The notes below the pieces were generated by a model. The model was not told the origin of the DNA and did not search any database. It was given only the letters and a program-made list of their open reading frames with translations. Positions 8,434 through 17,897 of a stretch of 64,000 nucleotides of DNA are shown in pieces. This DNA comes from Bernardetia sp042180575 (GTDB lineage Bacteria; Bacteroidota; Bacteroidia; Cytophagales; Bernardetiaceae), in contig NZ_CP170094.1 of the NCBI RefSeq assembly GCF_042180575.1, positions 4,092,001 through 4,156,000 of the forward strand. The letters run 5' to 3'. Numbering within the stretch: the stretch's first letter is position 1; each line of letters opens with the position of its first letter. The position numbers and the translations under genes are program-made.

Positions 8434-11400
8434 TTACATTTTCAGACCAATAAGAGTTATATCATCACGTTGTTCTTCTTCTCCCATGTGATTTCTCATT
8501 TCTTCTAATAATACTTCTTTTTGATCGTGTAAAGACATTCCTGTAAAAGATGCTAAAACTTTTTTGAAACGAAGTGTTCCATATTTTATACGCTCAAAAT
8601 CATTTTGATCAACATAACCATCTGTTGTCAAGTAGAGAATATCTCCAGGGTGTAACAAAAGCTGACGTTGTTCGTATTCTGCATCTGTTTTTTGTCTTCC
8701 TCCAATAGATTTTCTACTTCCTTTTACTTCTATTAATTTGTCATTTTTGAGAATAAACAAAGGTCTTTTTGCTCCTGCAAAGTTTACCACACGCATATTT
8801 AACTCATCAGCATCCTCTATTACACATAAACAAAGATCCATTCCATCTAAGTTTTGATAATCTTCTTGATGGAGAGCTTCCCAAATACCTTGATTTAAGT
8901 TTTCTAAAATTTGTGCTGGTTCTGTTATATTTTGTAATGTAACAATCTCATTTAAGATTGTATTTCCTATCATTGACATAAAAGCTCCTGGTACACCATG
9001 TCCTGTACAATCTACCACAGCAACAAAAGTTTTATTTCCTGTGCGAATAGACCAATAAAAATCTCCTGAAACTACAGCTTGAGGTTTGAAGATAATAAAA
9101 TGGTCTTCAAAATTTCTAATAAAATCTTGAGGGTCTGGAAGTATAGCATGTTGAATTGTTTCTCCATAACGAATACTATCCATAATAGATTGATTCTTTG
9201 TTTTGATAACTTCGTTTGCTCCTTCTAACTGTGTATAAGTACGAGCATTATCTAAGGCAATAGAAATATAAGATGCTAAAGTTCGCAAAATAGTAAGATC
9301 ATTTCTTGAATAGGCATTTGTTTGATGACTTTGAACTGTCAAAACACCTACAATTTTCCCTTCCAATAATAAAGGTAAATAGATAATAGATTGATAACTA
9401 TCTCCTACTCTATCCAAAGAAACTTCGTTAATGTACTGAGCATGATCCTTTGCAAAATCATTGATGATAATATCTTCATTGCGAGTAAGACAAACTACAG
9501 AAAGTTTGTTTTCATCAGTAATATTATCAAAGCTATCTGAAATACGCTGACCATTTTCTATAAACCCTCTAAAATCTATTCGTTCTTTTTCAGCATTATA
9601 GATTCCAATACCAAAAGCTGTTGCATCAGTAAGTTCATTTACATATTCATAAACAGCACTAATAACTGCATCCAAGTCAAGGATAGATGTTATTTTTTGT
9701 CCTATTTCACTAAGAACACGAATATTACTGTATGAGCGTTCAATTTCTGTTTTTTGATTTTCTAGTAGTACATTTTGTTGTCCTATTTCTGCTGTTCTTT
9801 CTCCTACTAAACGTTCTAGTTTGTCATTTTGACGTTTAACAGCATTCATTCTATTTGTATAAAAAGCAACTGATAAACCTAATACTGAAAATGTTGCAAT
9901 AGTCAAGAACCACCAGGATTTCCACCAAGGAGGAAGAACTTTTATTTTTATAACTATTTCTTCATTATTTTCTATTCCATCACTATTAGAAGCCTTTACT
10001 CTAAATGTATAGTCTCCTGCAGGAAGATTACTATAAGTAGCAAAACGACGATTTCCTACTTCATTCCATTCTTTATCAAAGCCTTCTAAAAGATATGAAT
10101 AATTTGTTTTTTCAGGTCTTCTATAATTAATAGATGCAAATTCAAAAGTGATTACCCTATCTTCATAAGTAAGAGTCATTTCTTTGGTTTGAGAAATATC
10201 AACTGTTAATGGTGATTCAGGATTACCCAAACTTTGAATGCCTACCGAACGGTTAAGAATCTTGAAGTCTGTCATTACAACAGGAGGAACATAAATACTA
10301 GGTCTTATATCTTGTGGATAGAAAGAATTTAGCCCTTGAATACCTCCAAAAAACATTTCTCCATCTTCTGCCTTAAAAAATGCACCCGAATTAAATTCAC
10401 TACTCTGCAAACCATCTTTTGGATTGTAGTTAGTCATTCGCTTGGAGTCATCAATACTATCGTCTCCTAAAAGACGCATAATTCCAAAGTTTGTGCTTAT
10501 CCAAAGATTATCTTTTTCATCTACCAAAATTCCATAAATAGCATAGTTAGCTAATGGATTGCGTTCTCCCCAGTGTTCAAACTCTCCTGTTTCACGATTC
10601 ATTAAGTTTAGACCATTTGTAGTTCCTACCCAAAAATTCCCTTTAGAATCTTCTGCAAGAGTTCTGCTTGTATTATGACTAATAGATTTTAAATTTTCAG
10701 GGTCATGCTTGTAATACTTATAATCTATTGGAGTATTATTTTCATCTCTAATTACTTTAATTAATCCTTGATTTGTTCCTAACCAAAGAATACCACTTCT
10801 ATCTTCATACATTGTCCAGATAGCAATATCAATAAGAAATTTTTGTCCTTCATAACCAAACTTGTGTCTATTTGATGGGTTCATTTTATATAACCCATTA
10901 AAAGTTCCTATCCAAATAGTTCCTTGTTTATCTTGAAATGTACTTATTGCTTTACCTTGAATGGTTGTAGAATCTTCTAAGTCTGAAACTAAAGTAACAA
11001 ATTTGGCACCCTCTTTTTCAGAAAAACTTATCATACGTGATATATCAGCAGTAGTAACTGCCCAAAGCTCCCCACTCTGTGTTTCTAATAAATCTCCAAC
11101 ACTTCTTTGTCTTAAATCATAAGTATTTTCTCCTCTTGAAATATGATAATAGTTTGGAATAACTCCAGTTCTATCAATACGAGAAAGTCCTTCATCTGTA
11201 CCTACCCATACAATGCCTTCTCGATCTTTTAGAACAGACCATATATTTCTATGAGGAAGAGAGTTCTGATTTCCTATTTCATTATAATAATAATTAAATT
11301 GACTTGTAAGTGGGTCATATTTGATAGCTCCTAAATTACGAGAAGCGACCCATATTATATTTTCTTTGGTTCTGACAATAGCAGGCATTGCGCCCAAACC

Positions 11401-12372
11401 ATCAAAAGAAGTTCTATATCTGATGACTTCTTTTGTTTGGGGGGTTAATTTATAGATATAATCTGAACCAGCTCCCCATAAGCTACCATCATTTGCTTCT
11501 GTTATAGATTCAAGAGCATAAGAACGTCCTTGATAACGAAAACGATCAAATCCATCTATTTCAGGATTATAACGGTTGAAGCCTCCTAATGAAGCTATCC
11601 AAACCTTACCTTCTTTATCTACTTGTATATCTTGTCCTCCATAACCCCACAATGTAGTAGTATCTGATGGATTATATCGGTATAGTTTTTTCTCATCACG
11701 AGTGCTATTCCATTTATTTACCCCTTTCCTAGTTGTTCCTATCCATAAATTATTACTATTATCTACTGCTAATGATACTATGTGATTTTCTCCAAGAGTT
11801 GTTGAGTCAGCTTCTGTAACTACATAATTTTCAAATGAATTATTATTATAGTCATATTTACTTAAACCGTTTTCTGTTCCTAGCCAAATAAAACCTTCTT
11901 TATCTTCTGCAATAGCTTTGACATTATTGTTAACTAGAGTATTCTTTTTACCTTCTTTTTTATAAAAAGATTTAAAAGTTTGTGTTTTTCTGTCAAAAAT
12001 AGAAACTCCTGCTATTGTACCTATCCATATATTATGATTTGTATCTTCATAGATAGCATTTATTTGATTATCAACAATAGAAAGTGAATCTTCTCTGTTG
12101 TGACGAAAGATAGTAACATCATAAGCATTATATCTATTTAGACCATCATCAGTACCTATCCACAAATACCCTTCACTATCTTGTATCATAGTATTTACAG
12201 TATTTTGAGATAAACCTTGTTCGATGGCAAGTTGCTCTACTCTTAATTTAGGAAGCAGTAACTTTTCATCATCTTGAGCAAATGCAACATCAATACTGCC
12301 TACCATAAAAAGTAAGAGTATTGCACATAAAAATAAACCTCTAAAAAAGTTATTTAGTATTCTGTATTGCAT
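8434..12372 (-). CDS. Regulator-propeller / Y_Y_Y / GAF / SpoIIE-type PP2C phosphatase
   Basis: Large membrane sensor with a serine/threonine phosphatase output. A signal-like hydrophobic N-terminus (about 10-32) is followed by many two-component-regulator propeller repeats of the form GYLWIGTDDGLNRY (about 50-690). Next come a Y_Y_Y domain (about 740-805), one transmembrane helix (about 830-848), a coiled coil, and a GAF domain (about 900-1050). A C-terminal PP2C/SpoIIE domain has the metal-binding elements GDFYWS and VVDCTGHGVPGAFMSMIG. Such proteins probably sense an extracellular ligand and dephosphorylate an anti-sigma-antagonist-like partner or another Ser/Thr target. No RsbV/W-like gene is adjacent, so the partner is unknown. 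The ATG at 12372 precedes the hydrophobic segment directly. Confidence 0.92.
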   Translation of the reverse strand: MQYRILNNFFRGLFLCAILLLFMVGSIDVAFAQDDEKLLLPKLRVEQLAIEQGLSQNTVNTMIQDSEGYLWIGTDDGLNRYNAYDVTIFRHNREDSLSIVDNQINAIYEDTNHNIWIGTIAGVSIFDRKTQTFKSFYKKEGKKNTLVNNNVKAIAEDKEGFIWLGTENGLSKYDYNNNSFENYVVTEADSTTLGENHIVSLAVDNSNNLWIGTTRKGVNKWNSTRDEKKLYRYNPSDTTTLWGYGGQDIQVDKEGKVWIASLGGFNRYNPEIDGFDRFRYQGRSYALESITEANDGSLWGAGSDYIYKLTPQTKEVIRYRTSFDGLGAMPAIVRTKENIIWVASRNLGAIKYDPLTSQFNYYYNEIGNQNSLPHRNIWSVLKDREGIVWVGTDEGLSRIDRTGVIPNYYHISRGENTYDLRQRSVGDLLETQSGELWAVTTADISRMISFSEKEGAKFVTLVSDLEDSTTIQGKAISTFQDKQGTIWIGTFNGLYKMNPSNRHKFGYEGQKFLIDIAIWTMYEDRSGILWLGTNQGLIKVIRDENNTPIDYKYYKHDPENLKSISHNTSRTLAEDSKGNFWVGTTNGLNLMNRETGEFEHWGERNPLANYAIYGILVDEKDNLWISTNFGIMRLLGDDSIDDSKRMTNYNPKDGLQSSEFNSGAFFKAEDGEMFFGGIQGLNSFYPQDIRPSIYVPPVVMTDFKILNRSVGIQSLGNPESPLTVDISQTKEMTLTYEDRVITFEFASINYRRPEKTNYSYLLEGFDKEWNEVGNRRFATYSNLPAGDYTFRVKASNSDGIENNEEIVIKIKVLPPWWKSWWFLTIATFSVLGLSVAFYTNRMNAVKRQNDKLERLVGERTAEIGQQNVLLENQKTEIERSYSNIRVLSEIGQKITSILDLDAVISAVYEYVNELTDATAFGIGIYNAEKERIDFRGFIENGQRISDSFDNITDENKLSVVCLTRNEDIIINDFAKDHAQYINEVSLDRVGDSYQSIIYLPLLLEGKIVGVLTVQSHQTNAYSRNDLTILRTLASYISIALDNARTYTQLEGANEVIKTKNQSIMDSIRYGETIQHAILPDPQDFIRNFEDHFIIFKPQAVVSGDFYWSIRTGNKTFVAVVDCTGHGVPGAFMSMIGNTILNEIVTLQNITEPAQILENLNQGIWEALHQEDYQNLDGMDLCLCVIEDADELNMRVVNFAGAKRPLFILKNDKLIEVKGSRKSIGGRQKTDAEYEQRQLLLHPGDILYLTTDGYVDQNDFERIKYGTLRFKKVLASFTGMSLHDQKEVLLEEMRNHMGEEEQRDDITLIGLKM

Positions 12373-12452
12373 TTAGTACTGGCGATAGATAATAAATTAC
12401 TATTATTTTGTTGTTTGTGATAATTCTTTGTGTTATGAATTTGCATAACTCC

Positions 12453-12480
12453 TACTGAAAATAAGTAAACATTTTCAGTA
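12453..12480. promoter_or_regulatory. Perfect 10-bp inverted repeat upstream of the phosphatase gene
   Basis: TACTGAAAAT (12453-12462), an 8-base spacer, then ATTTTCAGTA (12471-12480). It lies 81 bases upstream of the start of the minus-strand phosphatase gene and lacks a T run, so it looks more like an operator or an RNA hairpin in the leader than a terminator. The function is inferred only. Confidence 0.4.
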
Positions 12481-12626
12481 AGATTCAAAAATACAATAAA
12501 AAATCAAATTATTCTAGTATTTAAAATGTTAATTATTTTATAATCTTGTATTTAGTGTTACCAATACAATGAACGATAGTAGTTTGTAGGCTAGTATATT
12601 TTCTGTTTTATATAATAAAAATAAAT

Positions 12627-14843
12627 CTAGTTTTCAAATACTCCAGCAATCAAATCATCAAAATATTCATCTTTCAAAAGTTCTTTAAAAGTACCTTGTT
12701 TAATGATTGTTCCGTCTTTCATTAAATAAATTTTATCCATTTTTTCTAATAAAATAGGATCATGACTAGCTGCAAAAATAGACCATGGATACTTATTTTT
12801 ATGTAATATTTTATCCAATACTCTGCGCTTATAACTACCCTCTAAATTATAGAAAAAATCATCAAAAACAATTAAATTTGGATGAGTAAGCATACTTCTT
12901 GCAAAAACAACTTTCTTTTGAAAAGTAGAAGAAAATCCTTGACCAGAAGGCAACATTTGTGTCTGTAAGCCATCTTTAAGAGATTGAATATCTTCTATTA
13001 GTTCTACTATTTCCAAAACATGATTTAGATATTCCATATTAAAACCTTCTCTTCCAACAGTAATGTTTTCTAAGAGAGTTCCTTCAAAAACATCTTCATG
13101 AGAAAGGTTGTCTCCAATATAATCTTGTAGGTTTTTGATATTCAAATCTCGTAATGTAAACCCATTAAAAGTAATGTGTCCTTTATATTCATCATAAAGT
13201 CCTGTAATTATTTTCATGAGTGTTGATTTACCTGCTCCTTCATTTCCAATAATTCCGACATATTCTTGGGGTTTTATTTCCAAATCAATGTTTTTTAGTG
13301 TTGGAGTACTGTTGCCTTGATAAGTATAAGAAACTCCGTGTACTCTAATATGAAACCCTTGTCTATTAAAGTTATCAAAAGTATTCGTTCTTTCTAGTTT
13401 TAAGTCAGTTACATTACCTATTTTTTCTACTGCTGTTAGTGTATCATAAATTACATCTAAGTTCAGAATCATTTTTTCTACGGCTGTAATAACCGAAATA
13501 ATAACGATTTCAGAGGCCACAAATTGACCTAGAGTAATATTTCTTTCAATAACTAAAAGACTTCCCAAAATCAAAACACCACCTGTAATAATTGTTTTGA
13601 AGGCTACAAAGGCTGAATATTGAATGACTAAAATACGAAAATGTGATTTTCGTTTGTACAAATATCCTGTAAGTAGTTTTTGCATCTTTTTTAGAGGAAG
13701 AAGTGTATTTCCTGCAATTTTGAATACACTTTGATTTCTACCTAGTTCTTCCAACCAATAAGCTACTTTATATTTATACTTTGATTCGTGCAAACTTGTA
13801 TCTAAACCTATTTTTCCTGTAAAATAAAATATCAAACCTAAGACTGCCACCAAAAACAAACCAAAAAATACAAAAAATGGGTGATAAAAGGCTAAAAGCA
13901 TCAAGCCAAAAAGAACTTGTAATAGTGCTGTAATGACACTTGTAAGTAGTTTTGCGAGTCCTTTTTGAAGGGTCAGAATATCAAAAAATCGGTTGGCAAG
14001 CTCTGGCGCATACTGTGTTAGGATAGATTCTAAACGAATACGAGGAATTCGATAGGCAAATTCAAAAGCAGCACGAGTAAAAAGTCGTTGTTGGAGTGTT
14101 TCTACAATACTCATTTGCATAATCTGCATAATTCCACTGATAAGTGTACCTGCTACCACAAAAGCAATCAAAACAACAATGGAATTAATGATAAGTCCAC
14201 CTGAAATAAGCCCAATAATTGCTTGTACACCTAGAGGTAAGGTAAGACTAAGCAAACCAACAATCATTGCATAGATATAGGTATAAGAAATATCACGCTT
14301 TTCAGTCAAAAGCAAATGCCACAAACGTTGTGAAGGAGTGCGTTCTATGTCTTTTACATCGTCTGGAGTAGCGATAGGGTCAATGAGCATTGGAACAAGA
14401 CAGTAAATAGTATTGGGCTGACAAAGTTCACTATCACCATATAAATCTGCTTTACAAGCTAGTGTACTGATGAGTTCATTGTGGTCAACAATATCGTTTT
14501 CTTTCCAGTTTTCGCCCTCTTCTTGCATGGTATGGATGGTATCTCTTTTTCCATGCCATGCCAAAACAGGATTGGCACTTCCTTCAATAGACTGAAAAAG
14601 AACCAAAGGCAGTGTAGTAACGGAAAGAACTTCATCTAATTCGTCCCTAGAGATTTCTTTTTCGATAAAGTGTAAGTGTGCCTCACGCCCTACATCTTGC
14701 AAATGCCCAACCCATTGACGCATTTCTCTTCTGCTAAAAATACCTTCTGAGGTCGCAACAGGAGAAAATTTGTAATGAGCTTCATCTGGTTTCCAACGCT
14801 TTATAATCTGAAAAACAATATTGCGGGCGATTTCGTATTGCAT
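12627..14843 (-). CDS. ABC exporter-like protein (membrane domain plus degenerate ATPase)
   Basis: Half-transporter with a soluble N-terminal region (1-185), six hydrophobic helices (about 190-460) and a C-terminal nucleotide-binding domain (about 505-738). Walker A is intact (GNEGAGKST) and the H-loop is present (AASHDP). The other catalytic motifs deviate. Walker B ends VFDDFFYNLEG, so the catalytic Glu position is Asp. The LSGGQ signature appears only as PSGQGFSSTFQKK. The Q-loop region reads IGDNLSHEDVFEG with no glutamine. The N-terminal part has no C39 peptidase cysteine motif that I can see. The family is probably the bacteriocin/type I secretion exporter group. The substrate is unknown, and no membrane-fusion (HlyD-like) gene adjoins it. 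The ATG at 14843 is the natural start. Confidence 0.82.
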   Translation of the reverse strand: MQYEIARNIVFQIIKRWKPDEAHYKFSPVATSEGIFSRREMRQWVGHLQDVGREAHLHFIEKEISRDELDEVLSVTTLPLVLFQSIEGSANPVLAWHGKRDTIHTMQEEGENWKENDIVDHNELISTLACKADLYGDSELCQPNTIYCLVPMLIDPIATPDDVKDIERTPSQRLWHLLLTEKRDISYTYIYAMIVGLLSLTLPLGVQAIIGLISGGLIINSIVVLIAFVVAGTLISGIMQIMQMSIVETLQQRLFTRAAFEFAYRIPRIRLESILTQYAPELANRFFDILTLQKGLAKLLTSVITALLQVLFGLMLLAFYHPFFVFFGLFLVAVLGLIFYFTGKIGLDTSLHESKYKYKVAYWLEELGRNQSVFKIAGNTLLPLKKMQKLLTGYLYKRKSHFRILVIQYSAFVAFKTIITGGVLILGSLLVIERNITLGQFVASEIVIISVITAVEKMILNLDVIYDTLTAVEKIGNVTDLKLERTNTFDNFNRQGFHIRVHGVSYTYQGNSTPTLKNIDLEIKPQEYVGIIGNEGAGKSTLMKIITGLYDEYKGHITFNGFTLRDLNIKNLQDYIGDNLSHEDVFEGTLLENITVGREGFNMEYLNHVLEIVELIEDIQSLKDGLQTQMLPSGQGFSSTFQKKVVFARSMLTHPNLIVFDDFFYNLEGSYKRRVLDKILHKNKYPWSIFAASHDPILLEKMDKIYLMKDGTIIKQGTFKELLKDEYFDDLIAGVFEN

Positions 14844-15039
14844 AAGTGATAATTTCTTTTTGAACTTCTCGTAAGCTAAAGCCTAAACTATATATTTGCT
14901 ACTTTTTGACAAAACTACTAACTAATAAAGTTGAAAAAGGTTTACTAACTTTTTTAATAGCTTTACTTTTAACTTTTTTAAAATAAAATCACTACTTGAA
15001 CCAAAGGTTTGATAGTGATTTTTATTTTTTTGAAGAGTT

Positions 15040-15807
15040 TTATTTTCGTCTCTTTTTATTTCTTCTATTTTTCTTTGTGCCTTGTGTTCTTCTTCTATTG
15101 CTTGCATTGTTGGTAGAAGAACGTGGAGAATTAGAACGATTCGAACGAGAGCGATTATTAGTGCTAGAACTTTGTCTTTGAGGACGTTGTCTTGGTGCGC
15201 TACCAAGTTCGAAAAGGTTTTCTTCTTTAATTATTTCTATATCAATATCTATTTTTCCACCCGAAAGGCGTTTTATGTCTTTCAAAATCACTTCATCTTC
15301 TACACTATCTCTATTCCAAGTCAGATAAAAAGACTTCATTAGTTTTCCAATATCAGCAACAGCATCAATAATTTCTTGTTCGTCTTCTAATTCGGCTGCT
15401 TTTGCAATTACTAATTCGACATTTCTACCATAATGACGGTATTTGACAGGAGTTTCTGTATAACCAATATGGTCAGGCTTTTTGGTGCGTTCTTCTTCTG
15501 TCTGTGGCAAAAATTCATTGTTAAATTCAATTTCTCCATCAGCCATGATATATAAATGATCCCAAATACGGTGTACATTATCACTGTTTTCTCTAACACT
15601 TGGGTTGAGTTGCTTCATCAAATTGATGAGTGTTTCGGCTGCACGAGTACGCTCTTCAATATCTTCAATCGTTTTGAGATGGCGAACCATATTTTGCATA
15701 TTTCTTCCATATTCCCTCAAAACAAGGTCGTCTCGTTGCGTATTATAATCTAAATTTTTTAGTTTGATTGAACTTTGTGTACCGTCTGAATTTTCTATTT
15801 GTTCCAA
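15040..15807 (-). CDS. DUF4290 family protein with basic C-terminal tail
   Basis: Conserved Bacteroidota protein of unknown function. Residues 1-180 form a helical domain with the family-like segments LREYGRNMQNMV and ETPVKYRHYGRNVEL. The last 55 residues are low complexity and strongly basic, rich in R, N, S and K (for example KKNRRNKKRRK), which suggests nucleic acid or ribosome contact. The reading frame opens with TTG at 15807, and the next Met is about 33 residues in, inside the conserved domain, so the TTG or an equivalent start is needed. It stands alone between the ABC gene and the divergent PUR-like gene. Confidence 0.82.
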   Translation of the reverse strand: MEQIENSDGTQSSIKLKNLDYNTQRDDLVLREYGRNMQNMVRHLKTIEDIEERTRAAETLINLMKQLNPSVRENSDNVHRIWDHLYIMADGEIEFNNEFLPQTEEERTKKPDHIGYTETPVKYRHYGRNVELVIAKAAELEDEQEIIDAVADIGKLMKSFYLTWNRDSVEDEVILKDIKRLSGGKIDIDIEIIKEENLFELGSAPRQRPQRQSSSTNNRSRSNRSNSPRSSTNNASNRRRTQGTKKNRRNKKRRK

Positions 15808-15999
15808 TTTTAATCGTATTTTATATGTTCTTTATGCTGTTTGCTAGTTGGGAAAATTCTACAAAAACTTCAAAATGCTATTCTATTTATTGTAAAATTT
15901 AGGTGTAAATATAATAAATCTTTACTTGAAAAATCAATTACTAAACAATTAAAGTATCATTTTTCAGGCTTTGATTTTTCAAAAAGAAATAGTTTTTGA

Positions 16000-16007
16000 T
16001 ATATTTG
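16000..16007 (+). promoter_or_regulatory. Possible -7 box for the PUR-like gene
   Basis: TATATTTG matches the TAnnTTTG consensus about 85 bases before the ATG at 16093. The nearest upstream TTTG (15970-15973) is spaced 26 bases away, longer than the preferred 19-21, so the call is tentative. Confidence 0.3.
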
Positions 16008-16092
16008 GAGTTCTAAAGGAAATTTTTACTTCAAAAATTGAATTAACATTTAAACTAATACGAGTTTTATAACCCTCTAAAAATAAATAAAA

Positions 16093-16518
16093 ATGAGCGA
16101 GTATTTTGACGACGAGCAAGAAAGAAAAAACGATTATTCTAAACCTAATTATCATAACGAAACTATTTTTTCGAAAAAAGTACGTGCAGGAAAACGTACC
16201 TATTTCATAGATGTAAAACCTACTCGTTGGGAAGAAGATTATTATATTACACTAACGGAGAGCAAAAAAGTATTTCGTAATAATGGAAGTCATTTTTTCG
16301 AAAAGCACAAAGTCTTTTTATACAAAGAAGATTTTAATAAAATTTTGACAGGACTGACCGAAGTCATCGAACACGTAAAGAGCGATTTGATGCCAAACTA
16401 TGATTTTACGCAGTTTGACAGAGAATATGAAGATGGATTTGACAATCAAACAGATGAATCTCCTAAAAAAAATCCTTTAGAAGATGAAGAAGTCAGAAGT
16501 CATTTGAAGTGGGATTAA
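16093..16518 (+). CDS. DUF3276 / PUR-alpha-like nucleic-acid-binding protein
   Basis: Small (141-residue) cytosolic protein of the PUR domain family found across Bacteroidota, where structural homologues bind single-stranded DNA or RNA. The core reads KVRAGKRTYFIDVKPTRW, then DYYITLTESKK, then HKVFLYKEDFNKIL: the beta-beta-beta-beta-alpha pattern of a PUR repeat. An acidic tail of about 35 residues follows. It is monocistronic, with a terminator immediately downstream. The exact cellular role is not known. Confidence 0.85.
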   Translation: MSEYFDDEQERKNDYSKPNYHNETIFSKKVRAGKRTYFIDVKPTRWEEDYYITLTESKKVFRNNGSHFFEKHKVFLYKEDFNKILTGLTEVIEHVKSDLMPNYDFTQFDREYEDGFDNQTDESPKKNPLEDEEVRSHLKWD

Positions 16519-16530
16519 AGTAAATTTGAA

Positions 16531-16568
16531 AACGCTTTATTTTGCAATAGAATAAAGCGTTTTTTTTG
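16531..16568 (+). terminator. Terminator after the PUR-like gene
   Basis: Inverted repeat AACGCTTTAT (16531-16540) with ATAAAGCGTT ending at about 16561, then a run of T. It begins 12 bases after the stop codon. Confidence 0.88.
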
Positions 16569-16584
16569 TCTATTTTGTTTGTAA

Positions 16585-17667
16585 TTATTTACGTTTCATG
16601 GTTGCATGTCCTGTAACATAAACTGTATTATTTGGTGTTTTGGCTAATGCTGTAAAGTCTCTTTCATAGCCAGAAGAATTGTGACCAGAGTAGTAATCCA
16701 CTTTCCAAGTTTGTCCTCCGTCTTCTGTTTTAAAGATTATTCCATAAGAAGAGGCTATATAACCTTTATTATCATCAGTAAAGATCATATCCCAAGCATA
16801 ATAACCACACAAATCTTGACTTAAAACATTCCAAGTATTTCCTCCATCAGTGGTTTTATGTAAAATACCTATATTTTCTGCTACAATTCCTGTATTTTCG
16901 TCGGTAAAATACATAGCTGTTATTCTTTCTACCTTCAAGTTTAATAGCTTCCACGTATCTCCACCATTTAATGTTTTGTGAACATATCCTTCAGAAAAAA
17001 AACCTTCTGTAGTTCCTCCACTTACATAACCACCAGCAGCATAGCCCAATTCATTACCAAAAAACTGCACCTTGCTTTGAAAAAGAGAATCATGTCTTAT
17101 CCAATCTTTTCCTCCATTACGTGTAACCTCTACACTTCTATGATATGCCATAAAATGAGCAGTGTCAAAAATATATAGACCAAAAAAAGAGCGTGTGTTC
17201 GCATTACTCTCATCTCCAAATACTGAAAAACTCATTCCTCCATTACTGCTTTCATAAAGTCCGTTACCAGCAATACAAAATTTATTCTTTCCTAGCGTTT
17301 GAACGTTGTTTGTATGTGTCATGGAAGTAGGTCTAGATACCCAACTCTTACCTCCATCAGTAGTAACTAAAGCATTTTCTTTACTAGCAACTACTCCAAA
17401 ATCTTCATCAAAAAAATCTATGTCAGTTCCTTCTTTGTTATACAAATTTTGTTGTATTTCCCAATTTGAAGTAATAATTTCTGTGGTATAATCGATACGT
17501 TCACACTCTGTTGGGTCTTGTTCCTCTTCTTCATTTGGTTTGATTTCACTTACAGCTTCTCCTAATTCTGTCTTTTTTATTTCTTCTTCTTTTTCACAAG
17601 AAGTTAGAGAAATTAATCCAAAAAACAAGAAATTTAATAGTAATAAAATAGTAGTTTTTGTGTTCAT
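16585..17667 (-). CDS. Lipoprotein with Asp-box / Ycf48-like beta-propeller repeats
   Basis: Probable outer-membrane or periplasmic lipoprotein. The start was moved to the ATG at 17667, which gives MNTKTTILLLLNFLFFGLI followed by the lipobox LTSC. The longer frame to 17769 would place 34 unrelated residues before the signal peptide. After an acidic linker, the mature part carries at least five Asp-box-like motifs (TTDGGKSW, SSNGGMSF, TLNGGDTW, TTDGGNTW, TEDGGQTW). These mark a seven-bladed propeller of the sialidase/Ycf48/VPS10 type. No catalytic sialidase residues can be recognised. The function is unknown; a binding or surface role is likely. Confidence 0.8.
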   Translation of the reverse strand: MNTKTTILLLLNFLFFGLISLTSCEKEEEIKKTELGEAVSEIKPNEEEEQDPTECERIDYTTEIITSNWEIQQNLYNKEGTDIDFFDEDFGVVASKENALVTTDGGKSWVSRPTSMTHTNNVQTLGKNKFCIAGNGLYESSNGGMSFSVFGDESNANTRSFFGLYIFDTAHFMAYHRSVEVTRNGGKDWIRHDSLFQSKVQFFGNELGYAAGGYVSGGTTEGFFSEGYVHKTLNGGDTWKLLNLKVERITAMYFTDENTGIVAENIGILHKTTDGGNTWNVLSQDLCGYYAWDMIFTDDNKGYIASSYGIIFKTEDGGQTWKVDYYSGHNSSGYERDFTALAKTPNNTVYVTGHATMKRK

Positions 17668-17897
17668 AATTGAAATAAAGTAATGTATAAACTTATCAAG
17701 ATTAGTAAATCTAAATATTTTTTGTTGCAAACAGAAATTTTGAATTAAAGTATTTTGAAGTATTCTCAACCATCAATCATTTTAATAAAATACAGAAAAA
17801 TACTAACTTACCTCAAATTTAAAAACTCATTTAGCTTAATAAATGAATACACAACAGCTTTAGCCCTCAGCGAAGCTTAAACTAACCCTTTTAGAAA

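Noticed and set aside
9700..9840. Considered whether the propeller phosphatase is a histidine kinase hybrid (HTCS-like)
   Set aside because: No H-box or HATPase motif is present after the transmembrane helix; the C-terminal part has GDFYWS and DCTGHG of SpoIIE/PP2C.
14922..15206. 94-codon minus-strand ORF overlapping the end of the DUF4290 gene
   Set aside because: It lies mostly inside the low-complexity basic tail of the DUF4290 frame. Its translation has no domain character and the conserved frame is clearly the other one.
14996..15342. Plus-strand ORFs opposite the DUF4290 gene
   Set aside because: Antisense shadows of the Arg/Ser/Asn-rich repeat coding sequence; compositionally biased with no start context.
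16585..17769. Longer start of the Asp-box lipoprotein at 17769
   Set aside because: It puts 34 residues before a clear lipoprotein signal; the ATG at 17667 is the natural start.
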